Source: Chloroflexota bacterium (GTDB lineage: Bacteria; Chloroflexota; Chloroflexia; Thermomicrobiales; JADLAZ01). Taken from it: 9,011 nt of DNA. The stretch is taken from the NCBI GenBank assembly GCA_020849725.1, contig JADLAZ010000015.1, positions 1 to 9,011 on the forward strand. The letters are read 5' to 3'. A model generated the notes under the pieces. That model made no database searches and was not told where the DNA came from. It saw nothing but the letters and a program-made list of their open reading frames with translations. The translations under genes were made by a program, and so were the position numbers. Below are positions 6,431-9,011 of this stretch, piece by piece (the stretch's first letter is position 1; every line of letters starts with the position of its first letter).

Positions 6431-6883
6431 CAGGTCCCGCACCGGAACCGGCGCCGCCGGCCATGGCAAGACAGCCGCCTCAGCCGTGGTCATCTGACAG
6501 TGCCCGCTGTACATGTCGCCAGACGGGCTATCGTAGGCATGCAAGAGCTGCGCGTTCAGGTCCAGGACCCAGTCGGCCGGGATGCGTGCGCTGGCATAGA
6601 AGGTTAGCTTGTCACCCTGATCAAGCGCCAACGAAGTATCAGCGATCTCGACGACCAGCACCGGTGGCCGGTCGTCTGAACCGAGGAAGGCGGCAGCATC
6701 CGGCTCCGGATCGCTGGCGATCGGCTCGCTGGAGACGGGCGCCGGCATCCAGGCGGCAGTGAGGCCACGCGTGATCGAGACTTGCTGGTGTAGTTCGTGC
6801 CCCACGGGCAGACGCGCCAGCAGCGCGTCTGCCTGGCCGGCTGCTGTTGGACTATGCGCCACGATACCGCGTCGGCAAGCCAT
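6422..6883 (-). CDS. Uma2 family (DUF820) PD-(D/E)XK nuclease-fold protein, N-terminally truncated
   Basis: A 153-residue open frame whose middle and end match the Uma2/DUF820 family, which has a restriction-endonuclease-like fold and mostly unknown biological role. Visible core: EPD with D62, LVVE with E79, then D88 and K92 in ALDQGDKLTFYASARIPADWVLDL (86-109), the family's usual order. The usual N-terminal block of about 30-40 residues (a YTxEEY-like helix and VELIxGEIV strand) is missing. The frame begins near the position of GEIV, with GIVAHSP at 6-12. The likely ATG (6883-6881) lies 7 nt behind the selB stop with only a weak GGTAGG upstream. Further upstream in this frame the DNA is selB coding sequence. 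It may be a decaying remnant kept by selB transcription, or a short functional variant. Family assignment is fairly sure; activity is doubtful. Confidence 0.65.
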   Translation of the reverse strand: MACRRGIVAHSPTAAGQADALLARLPVGHELHQQVSITRGLTAAWMPAPVSSEPIASDPEPDAAAFLGSDDRPPVLVVEIADTSLALDQGDKLTFYASARIPADWVLDLNAQLLHAYDSPSGDMYSGHCQMTTAEAAVLPWPAAPVPVRDLLP

Positions 6884-6890
6884 CGGGCGC

Positions 6891-8771
6891 CTACCAGCGC
6901 ACCCGCGCATCGCCCTGCCGGCGGGTGATCCGGCGCTGATCGAGCGCCTCCAGCACGGCCAGCGCGTGCTTGCGGCTGGTACTGAACTGGTCGCGAAAGG
7001 CGGCCACCGTGATACTGCCGGTCGCGTCAATCGTCGCCAGCGTCCAGTCGACCATGGCGGTATAGGTGTCAGCCAGGAAGGCGGCCGACTCCGAGACGCG
7101 CACCAGCCGTCCCTGATGCGCCAGCGCCGCCACCAGCTCCGGGTTGGCCGCCAGTTCGGTTAGTGACGGCGGCGCGACGGCGGGACTCGCCAGCGCGGCC
7201 AGCAGCCGCTCGGCCGCCGCCTGCTCGGCCGGCGAGAACGCGATCGCGTGCGTCGGCAGGCGCAGCAGTGCCTCGTCCTCGACGAGCGCGCCCTCGGTCG
7301 CCGCCAGCCCGATCACCCGCTCGAACAGGCGCGGCGGCAGCCCGACCCGGCTGCGCGTCTCCTCGCGGGGCATGCCCGGCCGCAGTGGGAACTGGCGATG
7401 GTAGGCCGCCAGCGCCGCCGTCAAACTCGCCAGCAGCGCCTGCCAGCCAGGCGGCGTTGCCAGGAAGTCGGTGGCCTGCGCTGTTGCCGAGGGCGTCGGG
7501 TCGATCACCAGCAGCCTCCCGCTGGCGCGCATCTCGGCGACGACCGCGACCAGCTCGTCCCGGCCAAGGCCGGTGCGCTCAGCAAGGGCGCGCAGGTCCA
7601 GCGGGCCGGTGGCCAGTGCTTGCTCCACCCGGTCAGCCGGGCCACCCTCGCGCAGCGTCGCCAATTGGGCGACGGCCGCCGGGTCGAAGCGGCGGTGCCG
7701 ACGTGGTCGGGGGTCGACGATGACGCCGCCGCCGATCGTAACGCTCGGCGAGGGTTGGCGCACGATGTAGCGATCGCCTCGGCTGGCCGCTACCGGCACG
7801 GCCAGTCGCACCTGCACCCAGCCCGTGCTGCCCGGCGCCAGCTCCTCGACGTCCAGCAGCGTCACCCGGCCGGCAGCCTCGGCCGCACCGGTGAATAGAT
7901 CAACCAGATCGTTCTGGCGCAGCGAGCGCGCCGCGGACGGGAGCAGGCGCAGGTGCAGGTCGAGCCGGTCGGTCGGGCGCAGCCAGCCCGGCGTCGTGAC
8001 GACATCGCCGCGGGCCAGGTCCGCGACGGCCACCCCGCTGAGATTGACAGCCACGCGGCTGCCGGGGCTAGCCGCCTCCAGCTTGCGCCGGTGGCTCTGC
8101 AGGCCGCGCACGCGGGCGCGGCGCGCGCCCGGCTGGACCTCCACCTCGTCGCCCACCCGCAGAGCGCCGCCGGTGAGCGTGCCGGTGACGACGGTACCGA
8201 AGCCAGCCATGGTGAACACCCGATCGACCGGCAGCCGCGGCCGGCCGACATCGGACGGTCGCGGCGCCCCCGCCAGCAACTCGTCGAGCGCGCCCAGAAG
8301 TTCCGGCAGCCCGCGTCCGGTCATGGCCGACACCGGCAGCGTCGGCGCCAGCGCCAGCGTCGTCCCCCGCACCGCCTCGGCTACCTCTTCGCTGACCAGC
8401 GCGAGCCACTCGTCATCCACGAGATCGACCTTGGTCAGGACGATCAGGCCGCGCTCGATGCCAAGTAGATCGAGGATCGCCAGGTGCTCGGTCGTCTGCG
8501 GCATCGGCCCTTCGTCGGCAGCGATGACCAGCAGCGCCGCATCCAACCCACCGACCCCGGCCAGCATGTTCTTGATGAAGCGCTCGTGGCCCGGCACATC
8601 GACGAGACTGACCTCACGCCCGCTGGGCAACGTCAGCCAGGCGAAGCCGAGGTCGATGGTCATCGCCCGCTCCTGCTCCTCGCGCAGGCGGTCGGGGTCG
8701 ATACCGGTCAGCGCCCTGACCAGCGTCGACTTGCCATGGTCAACATGGCCGGCCGTGCCGACAACAAACAT
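6891..8771 (-). CDS. selB: Selenocysteine-specific translation elongation factor SelB
   Basis: A 626-residue GTPase that delivers selenocysteyl-tRNA to UGA codons marked by a SECIS hairpin. The EF-Tu-like G domain is complete: AGHVDHGKS at 7-15 (G1), MTIDLGFAW at 37-45 (G2), DVPGHE at 58-63 (G3), TKVD at 113-116 (G4), and SAM at 148-150 (G5). Beta-barrel domains II and III follow to about 355, with VDRVFTMAGFGTVVTGTL at 182-199, a SelB hallmark. The rest is the SelB-specific winged-helix tail that binds SECIS RNA. It includes FPLRPGMPREETRSRVGLP (461-479) and a final AAFRDQFSTSRKHALAVLEALDQ segment (590-612) ending in TRRQGDARVRW. Length matches the family. The ATG at 8771 has AAGGAG 5 nt upstream; longer in-frame forms lack a site and family similarity. 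No selA, selC or selD is visible in the window. A hairpin abuts the ribosome binding site. Confidence 0.96.
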   Translation of the reverse strand: MFVVGTAGHVDHGKSTLVRALTGIDPDRLREEQERAMTIDLGFAWLTLPSGREVSLVDVPGHERFIKNMLAGVGGLDAALLVIAADEGPMPQTTEHLAILDLLGIERGLIVLTKVDLVDDEWLALVSEEVAEAVRGTTLALAPTLPVSAMTGRGLPELLGALDELLAGAPRPSDVGRPRLPVDRVFTMAGFGTVVTGTLTGGALRVGDEVEVQPGARRARVRGLQSHRRKLEAASPGSRVAVNLSGVAVADLARGDVVTTPGWLRPTDRLDLHLRLLPSAARSLRQNDLVDLFTGAAEAAGRVTLLDVEELAPGSTGWVQVRLAVPVAASRGDRYIVRQPSPSVTIGGGVIVDPRPRRHRRFDPAAVAQLATLREGGPADRVEQALATGPLDLRALAERTGLGRDELVAVVAEMRASGRLLVIDPTPSATAQATDFLATPPGWQALLASLTAALAAYHRQFPLRPGMPREETRSRVGLPPRLFERVIGLAATEGALVEDEALLRLPTHAIAFSPAEQAAAERLLAALASPAVAPPSLTELAANPELVAALAHQGRLVRVSESAAFLADTYTAMVDWTLATIDATGSITVAAFRDQFSTSRKHALAVLEALDQRRITRRQGDARVRW

Positions 8772-8782
8772 GGACGCTCCTT

Positions 8783-8808
8783 CGCGACCAGACCACGGGC
8801 GGGTCGCG
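8783..8808 (-). promoter_or_regulatory. Leader hairpin abutting the selB ribosome binding site
   Basis: In the minus-strand transcript CGCGACC (8808-8802) can pair perfectly with GGTCGCG (8789-8783) around a 12-nt loop. The 3' arm touches AAGGAG (8782-8777), with no nucleotide between. Such a stem could tune access to the ribosome binding site. In E. coli a SECIS-like element in the selAB leader lets SelB repress its own synthesis; a parallel here is inference. The loop contains GGTCT, which also occurs in the E. coli fdhF SECIS apical loop. That short match alone proves nothing. Confidence 0.4.
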
Positions 8809-9000
8809 GGCGCCGTCATCATGGTACGGGACGCGTCGCCGCGCGAGCCACGCTGCGCCGGCAATGACCAATGTCCTATAGAGAGCGACCGGTCTGGCTC
8901 CCTAGAATGAATCCCGACATCGTGACCCTGGCGTCACCCGTCCCTCGTGTGGCGGGTCTGGCCGTCCGGCGTGTCCAGTCACTCCGAAGGGGGCTTCCGC
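8809..9000. promoter_or_regulatory. Intergenic region between selB and a plus-strand gene start
   Basis: About 190 nt with no convincing coding region. Two AT-richer patches stand out: TATAGA at 8877-8882, and the plus-strand -10-like TAGAAT at 8903-8908. Neither has a recognisable -35 at proper spacing. Downstream of the second lies a short inverted repeat, GTGAC (8922-8926) and GTCAC (8933-8937), 6 nt apart. It would fall just after a start site set by TAGAAT and could be an operator. The 4-nt GTGA/TCAC cores are 8 nt apart, so it is not a standard CRP-type site. Confidence 0.3.
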
Positions 9001-9011
9001 ATGAAGCGTAG
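9001..9011 (+). CDS. Possible start of a plus-strand gene (three codons visible)
   Basis: ATG AAG CGT (Met-Lys-Arg) follows AAGGGGG with a 7-nt spacer, a good ribosome binding site. The window then ends. A Met-Lys-Arg opening is common in exported proteins, but no function can be assigned. It would be divergent from selB, with its promoter in 8809-9000. Confidence 0.4.

Noticed and set aside
6884..7030. Longer start for the Uma2-like gene inside selB
   Set aside because: These residues are the selB 3' end read in another frame and do not match the Uma2 N-terminus.
8907..9011. A 34-codon plus-strand frame from the ATG at 8907 to TAG at 9009-9011
   Set aside because: There is no ribosome binding site, no recognisable motif, and it overlaps the better-supported start at 9001. 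It could be a leader peptide, but nothing supports that.
8772..9011. Search for a tRNA-Sec (selC) gene next to selB
   Set aside because: No T-loop-like TTCGA/TTCAA with matching acceptor arms or long variable arm is visible on either strand.
1..9011. CRISPR arrays, insertion sequences, phage or toxin-antitoxin modules
   Set aside because: No regularly spaced direct repeats, transposase motifs, terminal inverted repeats or recognised defence or toxin families were seen. The Uma2-like protein alone does not make a defence system.

Overview
The window is GC-rich, gene-dense bacterial chromosome with eight protein genes, two of them cut by the window edges, and little intergenic space. The best lineage clue is the secreted protein at 376-2019. 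It ends in two tandem repeats of the form YF-x-ETGHT ... F-W ... G-[YF]-P ... TVQYFER. I know this repeat from exported proteins of Chloroflexota, especially Thermomicrobia-type genomes. A Chloroflexota host is therefore my inference; there is no rRNA or marker gene here to settle it.

Left block, minus strand (3606 to 1): a stand-alone CinA C-terminal-type nicotinamide-nucleotide amidase (pncC-like); then a near-consensus sigma70 promoter whose -35 overlaps the pncC stop codon; then a long-chain polyprenyl diphosphate synthase; 7 nt later a signal-peptide-bearing beta-propeller protein with the two ETGH repeats; and a small membrane protein that leaves the window. A perfect 22-nt palindrome lies at the predicted start of the synthase transcript. 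The synthase probably makes the menaquinone or undecaprenyl-type lipid tail. The link to the secreted protein is positional only.

Middle block, plus strand (3747 to 6410): two Major Facilitator Superfamily transporters in tandem, a 12-helix one of unknown substrate and a DHA2 (EmrB/QacA-like) 14-helix one, probably one transcript. The 140-nt region they share with pncC holds a long imperfect inverted repeat around the only AT-rich patch.

Right block, minus strand (8771 to 6422): selB, the selenocysteine-specific elongation factor, full length with all GTPase motifs and the C-terminal winged-helix signature. Seven nt behind its stop is a short Uma2 (DUF820) nuclease-fold protein that lacks the family's N-terminal part. 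SelB implies a selenocysteine-decoding organism, but selA, selC, selD and a selenoprotein are not visible here. The selB leader can form a GC-rich hairpin abutting its Shine-Dalgarno sequence. A further plus-strand gene may start at 9001, with only three codons inside the window.

I found no CRISPR array, insertion sequence, tRNA, rRNA or phage signature. Most of the window reads as ordinary core and housekeeping DNA. The points most worth a second look are the promoter-palindrome unit, the propeller-plus-ETGH architecture, the selB leader hairpin and the truncated Uma2 gene.
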